NCBI GenBank assembly: GCA_963781285.1
Contig: CAWAFI010000002.1
Location: forward strand, 45,040 to 109,039
Length of the DNA stretch: 64,000 nt
Source of the DNA: CAIWHR01 sp963781285
GTDB taxonomy: Bacteria > Pseudomonadota > Gammaproteobacteria > Burkholderiales > Casimicrobiaceae
Direction: 5' to 3'
Positions 49,917-58,874 of this stretch are shown piece by piece. The position numbers and the translations under genes were made by a program. Position 1 is the stretch's first letter. The number at the start of each line of letters is the position of its first letter. The notes beneath the pieces were generated by a model. That model did no database searches. It was not told the DNA's origin and saw only the letters and a list, made by a program, of their open reading frames with translations.

Positions 49917-52274
49917 ATGGCCAAAAAGCCCGCAAAGCCCGCTCGCAAATCGAAGCCCAAGGCCAAACCCCGCAAGCCGATGGCGAAGAAGCAGGTGAGA
50001 GCCAATGCAAAGGCGACGCGGCGCTCATCTCACCGAAAGGCGGCGCCGAAAAAGACGACGCGCCCTGCGGCGAAGCCGAAGGCGAAGAAGCCGCTCGCGC
50101 GGGCCCGGCCGAAGGCGACAAAGAAGAAGGCGCCGACCAGGAAGCCCGTGCCCAAGGCGAAGGTCGCGAAGCCGGCGAGCAAGGCGAAACTTAAGGGTTC
50201 ACCCAAGGCCCCGCTCTTGCAGTCGAAAACGGCCGCGAAGGGCGGCCCCGGGATCGCCGGCAAGCCGGCGCCGGTGCCGATCGCGCCGGCCAAGAACGGA
50301 AAGGGTGCCGCCGCTGCGCTTGCCCCCGGCCACAAGCCGACGGCGGGGGAAATCGCCGCGAAGATCGCCGGCAAACGTGCCGAAGACGCGAGCCGCAAGG
50401 GCAAGAACGGGCGGCACGCGGAGATCGCCCCGCGGGTGCTGACCCCCGCCGACGTCGAGGCCCGCAAGCGCCGCCTGAAGAGCCTCATCGTGCTCGGCAA
50501 GGAGCGCGGCTTCCTCACTTTCGCCGAGATCAACGACCATCTGCCCGACGACGTCCTCGACGCGGAACAGATCGAGGGCATCATCAGCATGATCGGCGAC
50601 ATGGGCATCCAGGTCTACGACGAGGCCCCGGACGCCGAAACGCTGCTGATGTCGGATGCCGCTCCAACCGCGCCGGCCGAGGACGTCGAGGAGGCCGCCG
50701 AAGCCGCTGTCTCGACACTCGACTCCGAATTCGGCCGCACGACCGACCCAGTGCGGATGTACATGCGCGAGATGGGCTCCGTCGAGCTTCTCACCCGAGA
50801 GGGCGAGATCGAGATCGCCAAGCGGATCGAGGAAGGCCTGAAGCACATGATCATGGCCATCTCGGCGTGCCCGATGACGGTGGCGCAGATTCTCGAGCTG
50901 GCCGGCCGGATCGAGAAGGACGAGCTCAAGATCGACGATCTCGTCGACGGTCTGATGGACTTCAACGAGGAGCTCGACGCGCTCGAGGACGCCGACGACG
51001 AGCTCGAGGAGGAAGAGGACGAAGGCGACGCGGGTGCGATCGCCGCGGAGAACCTCGAGCGGCTCAAGGTAGCTTCGCTGGAACGCTTTGCGACGATCCG
51101 CAAGCTGTTCGCGCGCATGCTCGTGGTGCTGACCAAGGAAGGGCACAAGGCACCCAAGTACCTCGACCTGCAGAAGAAGATCTCGTCCGAGCTGATGCAG
51201 ATCCGCTTCGCCGCGCGCCAGGTCGAGCGGCTGTGCGATTCGGTGCGCACCGAGGTCGACAGCATCCGCCAGATCGAGCGCAAGATCCAGGACCTCGTCG
51301 TCAACAAGGGCGGCATGCCGCGCCCGGACTTCATCCGCAAGTTCCCGGACAACGAGACGAGCCTGCGCTGGATCGATCGCGAGGTCACCGCCCATCACGC
51401 CTACAGCGAGCAGCTCGCCAAGTACCGTCAGGCGATCGTCGAGCAGCAACAGAGGATCCTCAATCTCCAGTCGCGCGTGATGATCCCCTTGAAGGACCTG
51501 AAGGAGATCAACAAGCAGATGTCGACCGGCGAGGCCAAGGCGCGCAAGGCGAAGCGCGAGATGACCGAGGCGAATCTCCGCCTCGTGATCTCGATCGCGA
51601 AGAAATACACGAACCGCGGCCTGCAGTTCCTCGATCTCATCCAGGAAGGCAACATCGGCCTGATGAAGGCGGTCGACAAGTTCGAATACCGCCGCGGCTA
51701 CAAGTTCTCGACCTACGCGACGTGGTGGATCCGGCAGGCGATCACGCGCTCGATCGCCGACCAGGCACGCACGATCCGGATTCCCGTGCACATGATCGAG
51801 ACGATCAACAAGATGAACCGGATCTCGCGCCAGATCCTGCAGGAGACCGGTCAGGAGCCGGATCCGGCGCTGCTCGCCGAGAAGATGGAAATGCCAGAGG
51901 AGAAGATCCGCAAGATCCTCAAGATCAGCAAGGAGCCGATCTCGATGGAGACGCCGATCGGCGACGACGACGACTCGCACCTGGGTGACTTCATCGAGGA
52001 CCTGGCCACGGTGTCGCCTTCGGACGCCGCAGTCAACGCGAGCCTGCGCGACGTCTGCAAGGACATCCTCGACACGTTGACGCCGCGCGAGGCCAAGGTA
52101 CTCCGCATGCGCTTCGGCATCGAGATGAACACCGACCACACGCTGGAGGAGGTCGGCAAGCAGTTCGACGTCACGCGCGAGCGCATCCGCCAGATCGAGG
52201 CAAAGGCCCTGCGCAAGCTGCGCCATCCGTCGCGGTCGGAGAAGTTGCGGAGCTTCCTCGAAGGCGAGGGCTGA
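49917..52274 (+). CDS. rpoD: RNA polymerase primary sigma factor RpoD (sigma70)
   Basis: The housekeeping sigma factor, 785 residues from the ATG at 49917, which has AGGA 5 bp upstream (an ATG two codons earlier has no spacing). Residues 1 to about 135 are almost entirely Lys, Ala, Pro and Arg, a basic disordered extension known from betaproteobacterial RpoD. Region 1.1 follows (RLKSLIVLGKERGFLTFAEI). Region 1.2 is PVRMYMREMGSVELLTREGE. Regions 2.1-2.4 contain TEANLRLVISIAKKYTNRGL and YKFSTYATWWIRQAI, and region 4.2 VTRERIRQIEAKALRKLRHP. An acidic stretch (EDADDELEEEEDEGDAG) lies in the non-conserved region. A terminator follows. Confidence 0.96.
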   Translation: MAKKPAKPARKSKPKAKPRKPMAKKQVRANAKATRRSSHRKAAPKKTTRPAAKPKAKKPLARARPKATKKKAPTRKPVPKAKVAKPASKAKLKGSPKAPLLQSKTAAKGGPGIAGKPAPVPIAPAKNGKGAAAALAPGHKPTAGEIAAKIAGKRAEDASRKGKNGRHAEIAPRVLTPADVEARKRRLKSLIVLGKERGFLTFAEINDHLPDDVLDAEQIEGIISMIGDMGIQVYDEAPDAETLLMSDAAPTAPAEDVEEAAEAAVSTLDSEFGRTTDPVRMYMREMGSVELLTREGEIEIAKRIEEGLKHMIMAISACPMTVAQILELAGRIEKDELKIDDLVDGLMDFNEELDALEDADDELEEEEDEGDAGAIAAENLERLKVASLERFATIRKLFARMLVVLTKEGHKAPKYLDLQKKISSELMQIRFAARQVERLCDSVRTEVDSIRQIERKIQDLVVNKGGMPRPDFIRKFPDNETSLRWIDREVTAHHAYSEQLAKYRQAIVEQQQRILNLQSRVMIPLKDLKEINKQMSTGEAKARKAKREMTEANLRLVISIAKKYTNRGLQFLDLIQEGNIGLMKAVDKFEYRRGYKFSTYATWWIRQAITRSIADQARTIRIPVHMIETINKMNRISRQILQETGQEPDPALLAEKMEMPEEKIRKILKISKEPISMETPIGDDDDSHLGDFIEDLATVSPSDAAVNASLRDVCKDILDTLTPREAKVLRMRFGIEMNTDHTLEEVGKQFDVTRERIRQIEAKALRKLRHPSRSEKLRSFLEGEG

Positions 52275-52308
52275 TCCGGGGATTGTCGCGCAAGCACCCG
52301 CAAACAAG

Positions 52309-52334
52309 ACGCCCCGGCAACCCCGGGGCGTTTT
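52309..52334. terminator. Rho-independent terminator after rpoD
   Basis: ACGCCCCGG pairs with CCGGGGCGT around the loop CAACC and is followed by TTTT. It lies 35 bp after the rpoD stop and 44 bp from the stop of the convergent secreted-protein gene. On the minus strand only GTCTTG follows, so it mainly serves rpoD. Confidence 0.85.
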
Positions 52335-52377
52335 GCATTGCGTGCCGGCCGTTGCGCTCGCCCGGCCGGCGCGTCGA

Positions 52378-53037
52378 TCAGTTGGCGAAACAGTAGAGGA
52401 GACCCGCGCCGCCCGTGCTTTTCAGCGCATCGTCGCTGCAGCCGCGCGTCGGATGCGACGAGTTCCACGACAGCGCCGGGGGACTGGTGTCGAGGCCGGT
52501 GCGATCGTGATGGCCGACGATGGCGGAGCCCTCGCCGCTCTTCGTCCAGTTGCCGCAGGTCTTGTCGTCGGCGCCCGCGAACGCGGTCCCGTCGGTTTGC
52601 GTTCCGGTCAGGATGTCATGCTGATTGGGCGTGTCGCCGCGCCCGTTCACGATCGCTCCCTTTTCCGTGATCGCCGTCTGCTTGGTGATGTTGTTGGTCC
52701 CGTGCAGTTCATTGACATCCTTGGCGATGACGACCCCCTTGGCGTTCTGCCACGGGCCCTTGCCGATGCGATCCTTGGCGTTCACCGCGGGCGAACTTCC
52801 CGAAGCGGAGGCGCTGAGATAGGCGCGCCATTTCCTGCCTCCGGCGCCGGCGGCCGCGGCCAGCGCCTGGCAATGCCTGTCGGCTCCTTCCAGTCCGCCG
52901 AAGTCCGCGCCCTTCCCCGACCCCGCGCTGGTGACGAAAAACGTCATGCTCGACTGCTGCGCCTGCACGCCGCCGATGATCCCTAAGGCCAGCAGCGCGA
53001 ACGCCGCCAGGATACCGATGTGCATCTTTCCAGTCAT
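52378..53037 (-). CDS. Secreted protein with DUF1554/endostatin-like (lectin-fold) pattern
   Basis: A 219-residue exported protein with a signal peptide (MHIGILAAFALLALGIIGGV) cleaved near QAQQ. The segment FFVTSAGSGKGADFGGLEGA, then DRHCQALAAAAGAGGRKWRA and YLSAS, matches a motif I associate with DUF1554-like and endostatin/C-type-lectin-fold proteins. Cysteines in DRHC, DKTCGNW, RGCSDD and LLYCFAN probably form two disulfides. TAGGAGG lies just upstream of the ATG, a strong ribosome-binding site. The function is unknown; carbohydrate binding is possible. Confidence 0.65.
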   Translation of the reverse strand: MTGKMHIGILAAFALLALGIIGGVQAQQSSMTFFVTSAGSGKGADFGGLEGADRHCQALAAAAGAGGRKWRAYLSASASGSSPAVNAKDRIGKGPWQNAKGVVIAKDVNELHGTNNITKQTAITEKGAIVNGRGDTPNQHDILTGTQTDGTAFAGADDKTCGNWTKSGEGSAIVGHHDRTGLDTSPPALSWNSSHPTRGCSDDALKSTGGAGLLYCFAN

Positions 53038-53097
53038 TGCAATCCTCCTATGGTTTGACTCCGCAACACGGGTAAACGGTAAACCGCCCTCGATGCT

Positions 53098-53526
53098 TCA
53101 TCGCTTCATAAACAGTACCGGAACGGTGCTGACGGCGAGCACCTTCGTCGCGACCGAGCCCATGACAAGATTCGCGAGCGCGGTGTGGCCGTGCGTGCCC
53201 ATGACGATCAGATCGAATGCTTCGGCCACGGCGTGGCGCACGATTTCCGTCGCCGGGTCGCCGACGCATTTCTCGACGGCGTACGCTATCCCGCGCGCAT
53301 CGAGCTGCTTGCGTGCATCGGTCAGTGCCGCCTCGCTTTCCTCGTCGTAATACTTCGCCACCACTTCGTGACCCACCCAAGCCGCTGCCGCCTTGTAGGG
53401 CACCGGCATGTGCACGTGGATCAGCGTGAGCTGCGGCGGATCGCGAAACCACGCGGTCCGTTCGATCAGCGCGGCGATCGCCGCCGAGGAATGCGCGGAA
53501 CCGTCAACGGCGATGAGGATCTTCAT
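53098..53526 (-). CDS. Universal stress protein (UspA family)
   Basis: A 142-residue single-domain Usp. MKILIAVDGSAHSSAAIAAL is the N-terminal nucleotide loop, and IVMGTHGHTALANLVMGSVA contains the G-x2-G-x9-G-S ATP-binding motif, so this is an ATP-binding Usp rather than the UspA type. Such proteins help cells survive oxygen, energy or membrane stress. It lies downstream of a PatZ-like gene on the same strand with 63 bp between. Confidence 0.92.
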   Translation of the reverse strand: MKILIAVDGSAHSSAAIAALIERTAWFRDPPQLTLIHVHMPVPYKAAAAWVGHEVVAKYYDEESEAALTDARKQLDARGIAYAVEKCVGDPATEIVRHAVAEAFDLIVMGTHGHTALANLVMGSVATKVLAVSTVPVLFMKR

Positions 53527-53589
53527 GGGCTTGCCTGGGAATGGTGGGCGAGTAGGGAGCGGAGCGGCCTTTGCGCACGCTGCGACGCG

Positions 53590-56271
53590 TTACCGCAGGT
53601 CCAGCGCGACGGTCACCTGCTCCGGCTCGTTCGGATCGTCGTGGGTCACGAAGCCGAGCGCCTCGGTAAAATGCCGCATGTTGGTGTTGTTGCGCAGGAC
53701 CGCGCCCTCGAGGCGCGACAGACCACGTCGCTTGGCGCACTCGATCAGCCGCTGCATCAGCATACGCGCGACACCGCGGCCTTGCCACGCGTCGGCAACC
53801 ACGACCGCAAACTCGGCGCTCTCCCGGTCGGGATTCGCGATGTAGCGCGCGACGCCGACGAACGCAGGTGGCGCCGCATTTCCGCCCGTGTCGATCGCGA
53901 CCAGCGCCAGCTCACGATCGTAATCGACCTGCGTGAAGCGCGCCAGCATGGCCGGCGTCAGCTCGTGCAACCGGTAGAAGAAGCGGAAGTAGCGGCTCTG
54001 CTCCGACAACCCGTTGACGAACGCCCGCTCGAGCTCGGCGTCCTCGGGGCGGATCGGACGCACGTGCAGTACCGTCCCGTCCTTGAGCGGCACGTCCGCG
54101 ACCAGCTCGATCGGGTACGGGTGGATCGCCATGTGGCGGTAGCCCATGGCGGGGAACTTGCGCTTCGGATCGATCACGACGCGCGCGCCGGCGATCACCG
54201 CGCCACCCTCGCCAACCCGCACCGGGTCGAGCGAAAGCGTGCGCACCCATGGCAGCGCGCACACGAGGCTCGACACCTGCAGCAGGACGCGCACCAGCGG
54301 CTCGATGGCAGTCTGCGCATCGCGGCCGGCGCGCAGCGACGCTGCCGTGGGCGTGCCGCTGATCGCGTCGGTCACCAGCAGTTCGTTGAGCGGCGGCAGG
54401 AGCACGGTGCGCTCCCCGTGGGCCAGCGCCGCCGCGCCGCTGTTGCCGAACGTGATCACCGGCCCGAATACTGCGTCGGTGTGCACGCCGATTGCCACGT
54501 CGTGGCTGTCCGGGAGCCTTCGTTCCTTGCGCACGATGACGCCGGCGTGCGCATCGTCGCGCCGGAACGCGCGGCGCACGCCGTCCTGCAACTCGCCGTA
54601 CGCACGCGTGAGCATCCGCCCGTCGCGCAGGTTCGGCCGCGAAAGCGGCAGCGGCGATTTCGCGGGCAACCCCGGGGCATCGAGCTTCAGCGTCACCGGA
54701 TACCCGAGTTTGCGGGCGATGCCGAGCGCTTCGGCCAGCGTATCGGCGGCGTCGGCTGGCAGCACCGGCAGCCCGAATGCCGCCAGGAGCTGCTGCGTCT
54801 GCAGGTCGGTGAGCACCGTCCGGTTGGCCCGCGCGGCTTCGTCGCGCAGGCGCTCGGTCATCGCGTTGTCGAGCGGCTGCGGCTCGGGTTGTGGAGGCGG
54901 CACTTCGAGCAGCCACGCCTGGTTGCGGCGATAGGCGGCGAGGAAGGAAAACGCCTCGACCGCGTTCTCGGGCGTGTAGAAATCGGGGATGCCGCCGGCC
55001 TCGAGCGCGGCGCGGACGTTGCGTCGCTCGATTGCGCCCAGCCAGGCGGCCAGCACGGGCTTCGAGGCACCGCGCGCAACCGCGGCGACCGCGCGCGCGG
55101 TATCGGTCGCGCCGGTCAGCGGACGGTCCACGTGGAGTGCCAGCACCGCGTCGACATTCGCGTCGCCCAGCGCAGCGGCGACGGCCGCGGCGAAGCGCTC
55201 GGGAGGCGAGTCGCCGCGGACGTTGACCGGATTCGAGCACGGGAGGTGCGCGGGCAGCACCGCTTTCAGCGCGGCCTCCGTCTCCGGTGCGAGCACGGCG
55301 AGCGGAACGCCACGGTCCGCCGCGGTGTCGGCGGCGAGCGTGCCGGGCCCATGACCGTTGGTGACGATCGCCAAATGGTCGCTGCGCGGAATTCTCCCCA
55401 TCGCGAGGATCCGCGCTGCTGCGAAGAGCTGCGTGTAGGTCATCGCCCGCACGGTGCCCGCACGCTTCATCGCCGCGTCGAATACGGCATCCGGCTGCGG
55501 CGCATCCGGTTCGACCGTACCCCGCTCCTTCGACCTGCCTGCGCGCAGCACGACGACGGGCTTGGCACGCGCCGCCGCGCGCAGCGCCGACATGAATCCG
55601 CGCGCATCGCGCACCGTCTCCACGTACAACAGGATGCCGTCCGTGTCGGGGTCGCGCAGCAGCGCGTCGAGCAATTCGCCGAAGCCCACGTCGTATGCGC
55701 CGCCCAGCGCGACCACCGTGGAGAAGCCGATGCCGAGCGGCGTCGCGAAGTTCAGCATCGCCGTGCATACGGCGCCCGATTGCGCGATCAGCGCGAGACG
55801 ACCGGGGCGCGCGACCACGGCGCCCATCGTCGCGTTGAGCCCGGCATCCGGGCGGATCACGCCGAACGCATGGGGACCAAGCAACCGGATGCGCCGCTTT
55901 TTCGCGGTCGCGATGAGCTCGCGCTCCCAGCGTCGCGCGTCGCCTTCGTCCACCGGCGGCGCCGACAGCAGCACCGCCGCTTTCACCCCTGCGCGTGCGC
56001 CGTCGTCGAGTACGCTGCGCACGGCCGCGCACGGCACGGCGATCAACGCGAGCTCCACCGGCTTGCCGATTGCCGCGAGCGATCCGTGGCAGCGCTTGCC
56101 GAGCACGCGCCGGCGACGTGGATTGACGAAATAGAGGTCGCCGCGGAAGTCGCCGTCGAGCAGATTCTCGATCACGACGCGGCCGACGGACCCGGGACGA
56201 CTCGTCGCGCCGACCAAGGCGACCGATGTGGGCATCAGCAGCGGACGCAGGTAATGGTGGAGGCTCGTCAT
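53590..56271 (-). CDS. PatZ/Pat-like protein lysine acetyltransferase (ADP-forming acyl-CoA synthetase domains plus GNAT)
   Basis: An 893-residue protein with the domain order of PatZ/YfiQ: a CoA-binding domain from MTSLHHYLRPLLMPTSVALV, succinyl-CoA-ligase-like flavodoxin domains (LIAQSGAVCTAMLNFATPLG), an ATP-grasp domain near 540-760 (ARKLGYPVTLKLDAPGL) and a C-terminal GNAT domain (SAEFAVVVADAWQGRGVARM). In this family the synthetase part senses acetyl-CoA and the GNAT part acetylates acetyl-CoA synthetase and other proteins. The chosen ATG opens at the CoA-binding domain. The E. coli homologue has 886 residues. A Usp gene lies downstream, consistent with stress or energy control. Confidence 0.9.
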   Translation of the reverse strand: MTSLHHYLRPLLMPTSVALVGATSRPGSVGRVVIENLLDGDFRGDLYFVNPRRRRVLGKRCHGSLAAIGKPVELALIAVPCAAVRSVLDDGARAGVKAAVLLSAPPVDEGDARRWERELIATAKKRRIRLLGPHAFGVIRPDAGLNATMGAVVARPGRLALIAQSGAVCTAMLNFATPLGIGFSTVVALGGAYDVGFGELLDALLRDPDTDGILLYVETVRDARGFMSALRAAARAKPVVVLRAGRSKERGTVEPDAPQPDAVFDAAMKRAGTVRAMTYTQLFAAARILAMGRIPRSDHLAIVTNGHGPGTLAADTAADRGVPLAVLAPETEAALKAVLPAHLPCSNPVNVRGDSPPERFAAAVAAALGDANVDAVLALHVDRPLTGATDTARAVAAVARGASKPVLAAWLGAIERRNVRAALEAGGIPDFYTPENAVEAFSFLAAYRRNQAWLLEVPPPQPEPQPLDNAMTERLRDEAARANRTVLTDLQTQQLLAAFGLPVLPADAADTLAEALGIARKLGYPVTLKLDAPGLPAKSPLPLSRPNLRDGRMLTRAYGELQDGVRRAFRRDDAHAGVIVRKERRLPDSHDVAIGVHTDAVFGPVITFGNSGAAALAHGERTVLLPPLNELLVTDAISGTPTAASLRAGRDAQTAIEPLVRVLLQVSSLVCALPWVRTLSLDPVRVGEGGAVIAGARVVIDPKRKFPAMGYRHMAIHPYPIELVADVPLKDGTVLHVRPIRPEDAELERAFVNGLSEQSRYFRFFYRLHELTPAMLARFTQVDYDRELALVAIDTGGNAAPPAFVGVARYIANPDRESAEFAVVVADAWQGRGVARMLMQRLIECAKRRGLSRLEGAVLRNNTNMRHFTEALGFVTHDDPNEPEQVTVALDLR

Positions 56272-56506
56272 GGGATCCCACGGTGCCGGAGTTTCGGCAT
56301 GAAGCTGGCGGGGACCGTCGACGTTCGGTCGTCGTTCCCCATCCGCGTTCGGCGCTCGCGTGTGCGCGATTGCTGTGACGCCTTCGCCGGTTTCTGCAGA
56401 TTCTAGCGCGTCGCACCAGCGCTGCGTAGCGGCCATGCGCGTGCCGTGCGGCGCGGCACTGAACTATCGGCGCGCGCCGTACCGACGTCGCCGTGACGCC
56501 GTCGGC

Positions 56507-56512
56507 TATAAT
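56507..56512 (+). promoter_or_regulatory. -10 element of the tRNA gene, in a 316-bp gene-free gap
   Basis: TATAAT lies 75 bp before the tRNA. The gap from 56272 to 56587 between the divergent PatZ-like gene and the tRNA holds no other feature I can support. Confidence 0.5.
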
Positions 56513-56587
56513 TTTGGCGCAACCATCGCGCAGCGAGCGCGGCCGTGCCGGTCGGCGCCCTTGCGTGGCGGCCGTATTGCGCCTGCC

Positions 56588-56664
<77 letters not shown>

Positions 56665-57521
56665 GTACAATAGCGGCTAACCGCGTAAGTGTCCGCTAAC
56701 ATGATGATACTGATTTTGGTTCGGTGCCAGTTGGGTGCCAGTTACGGCGGCGGCTGCAACGTACTTCAAGCTACGGTCGACCGTAACAAAGGTGAAACCG
56801 CTTGGGCGTCGCGCGAGACGCCCCCGGGCAGTCCGTTGCACCCGGAGTGCTCCCGACTCGCATTAGATGTAGGCGGACTCTAACGGACGGACGCGGACGT
56901 CCTGCGCAACAAGCTGACGAATTCGCCTGTCCGGTCTGTTCGCACGAGCAGGCGGCATGACGCCGTTAGCTGACGTCGAGGGTAACTGCAAGAGCGAACG
57001 AGAAAGCCCCCCGTTTTCAATCTCGGCGGCGCGCTTGTTCGATTCGCAGGTGTTCGCCGAAATGGAACGCCGAGGGTTGACGAGCACCGTCCTCGCAGCA
57101 CAGTAACGCCAGAAAACACACGTTCGTTGACCGTGATCAACGCACGCGACGCGCGCTGCTCGGAACAGCGGGTGCGCTGCTTCTTGGCAGGAGTTCGGTC
57201 GCAGGTAACGGCACTGGCTGCTCCATCCGCGATTCTGCAGATGGCCACTATCGAGCGAATTGAAAGGCCGCGCCGAGAGACTACGCCCAGCGAAGGGCAA
57301 GATGCCCAACTTCTTGCGAATGCTGCTGCTCGAGTGGATCGAAGTGGCGGCCCCGGCTGCAGTGGGGCGGCCGACGTGTCTACATCCCAAAAACCCCGCG
57401 CCAGGACCGCTCCGAATCGCCTAGGCGCGTGTGACTATCGTGAATCATTGACCGTGGTCAAGGCGTTTCCTGCTTTCGTGCAGTACAAAGAAGGTGCATC
57501 TGTTCTATTAAGGGCGTGACT
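56665..57521. other. Gene-poor flank downstream of the tRNA
   Basis: About 860 bp with no gene I can support. The base composition is visibly less G+C-rich than the core. A tandem pair of 11-mers at 56723-56744 lies 58 bp after the tRNA. Frames present on both strands have Arg/Ser-rich composition and no family resemblance. The position suggests the attachment-site end of an integrated element. Confidence 0.5.
56723..56744 (+). repeat. Tandem 11-bp direct repeat next to the tRNA
   Basis: GGTGCCAGTTG is followed immediately by GGTGCCAGTTA. Short direct repeats at this distance from a tRNA 3' end are often arm-type binding sites of a tyrosine integrase. That role is inference. Confidence 0.5.
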
Positions 57522-57725
57522 ATGTCGACGATTGTCGTCGCACGCAAAAATTCCTCTCGGTCCTTGAGCACAGAACTGCTCAAACCGGAGGAAAGCCGTG
57601 ACGCCGTCGATGCAGCTTGCATTGCGCGAGCAATTGCGCAGCGTATGGATCCCGAGTGGCGCGAGTTTGTCGCTCAAGAACAGTTCGAGCGCATGATCGC
57701 TTCGTTCAAGGCTTTCAGAGGTTGA
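57522..57725 (+). CDS. Small hypothetical protein
   Basis: A 67-residue frame starting MSTIVVARKNSSRSLSTELL with a helical, charged second half (CIARAIAQRMDPEWREFVAQ). AAGGG lies about 8 bp before the ATG. I recognise no family. It stands alone in the tRNA-proximal accessory stretch, and coding use is plausible but unproven. Confidence 0.35.
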   Translation: MSTIVVARKNSSRSLSTELLKPEESRDAVDAACIARAIAQRMDPEWREFVAQEQFERMIASFKAFRG

Positions 57726-57806
57726 ACCGCTCCCGTAAGGGATGGGCCGGTCGCCGTACCAGGATCGGCTGCTCGCCGCGCGTGAGTTCGAGCGGGCTTG
57801 CCGCCG

Positions 57807-57995
57807 TCAATGCCTGGTCGGCATGATGTCACGCTCCGGAGACTCGAGACGGCCTCGCAGTTGAGCTAGGACGGTGCGAGCGTCGGCCACGGTCGACTTC
57901 GGCTCGTCAATGATTTCCTCTGCAATGACATCGAGCAGCTCACGCGCGTAGCGCACTAGCTCGGCGATCGTGTGCGCCTCCGCTGTGCTCCGCAA
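57807..57995 (-). CDS. Small hypothetical protein, helical
   Basis: A 62-residue frame rich in Glu, Leu and Ala (IAELVRYARELLDVIAEEII, then TVADARTVLAQLRGRLESPE) that would form two amphipathic helices. It has only a TTG start and no visible ribosome-binding site, so it may be a remnant of a longer gene. No family is recognised. Confidence 0.3.
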   Translation of the reverse strand: MRSTAEAHTIAELVRYARELLDVIAEEIIDEPKSTVADARTVLAQLRGRLESPERDIMPTRH

Positions 57996-58183
57996 TTATT
58001 CGCGTCGCATCGAATTCAGACTGATATCCCCATCCACGATCAGGCGACGCTCAGCGCCAGCCGCGTAACTAGCTGCCGCCGGTGACTGACCGCAATCCGG
58101 AAAGTTTCAAACCCAAGTCGGATGTCCGGACCTGGCCGGTCTGCGACCGCCAGGTGCGGCGGTCGCGACCCAGCTCGGCGCGA

Positions 58184-58810
58184 TCACACTTCAGTTTGCT
58201 CCGCGATCTCCAGCGCGTCGTCGACCTCGATCCCGAGGTATCTGACTGTGCTCTCAAGTTTGCTGTGGCCGAGGAGAAGTTGGACGGCCCGAAGATTCCT
58301 CGTCCGCCGGTAGATCAGCGTCGGTTTGGTGCGCCGCATTGAATGGGTGCCGTAGGCCGCTGGGTCAAGCCCAATCGACCCCACCCACGCCCCGACGATC
58401 CGGGAATACTGCCGTGTCGACAGATGAGGCGACTCGGACAGACGGCTTGGAAAGAGGAACTGCTCCGCCTTCAAGTGCGCCGTGCTGATCCATGCCGCGA
58501 CCGCGTCTCGCGTTTGTTCGGTGATCTCGAACTGCACCGGTCGCTGGGTCTTCTTCTGCATGACAATCGCTCGCGCGGCGACGTGACTGCCTTGGACCAC
58601 GTCGTGGACGCGAAGCCCGACCAGATCGCACCCGCGCAACTTGCTGTCGATCGCAAGGTTGAACAGCGCGAGTTCCCGGGCTCGATGTTGCAGTTGCAGT
58701 CGAATCCGGATGGCCCAGATCTCCTTCAGCTTCAAGGGCGGCTTTTGGCCGAGCAGCTTGCCTTTGTTCCACGGTATTGCATGTCCTGCGGTTGTCGTGG
58801 CGGTATCCAT
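58184..58810 (-). CDS. Small tyrosine recombinase/integrase
   Basis: A 208-residue tyrosine recombinase consisting of little more than the catalytic domain; typical integrases have 300-400 residues. Catalytic residues are visible: Arg59 (SKLRGCDLVGL), Lys86/87 (MQKKTQRPVQF), His156 and Arg159 (GTHSMRRTKP), His182 (LLGHSKLESTVRYLG) and Tyr191 in the same segment. AGAGGAG lies upstream of the ATG. The core-binding domain is reduced to a short basic lead (PWNKGKLLGQKPPLKLKE). It is the only recombinase of the tRNA-linked accessory region before the IS and is a candidate for its mobility, though such short recombinases are also found alone in chromosomes. Confidence 0.85.
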   Translation of the reverse strand: MDTATTTAGHAIPWNKGKLLGQKPPLKLKEIWAIRIRLQLQHRARELALFNLAIDSKLRGCDLVGLRVHDVVQGSHVAARAIVMQKKTQRPVQFEITEQTRDAVAAWISTAHLKAEQFLFPSRLSESPHLSTRQYSRIVGAWVGSIGLDPAAYGTHSMRRTKPTLIYRRTRNLRAVQLLLGHSKLESTVRYLGIEVDDALEIAEQTEV

Positions 58811-58874
58811 GAACGGCTCCTCTGTTGACGGAAAGGAGTCGCATGGTGAAGCCGGGCGACGGGCGCTTGTCGAC

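Noticed and set aside
53185..56406. A 1073-residue plus-strand open frame opposite the PatZ-like gene
   Set aside because: It is antisense to a gene with clear domains; His/Arg/Asp-rich, with no motifs.
57127..57519. A 130-residue plus-strand frame in the tRNA flank
   Set aside because: The composition is mixed, there is no ribosome-binding site and no family; an opposing frame of similar length overlaps it.
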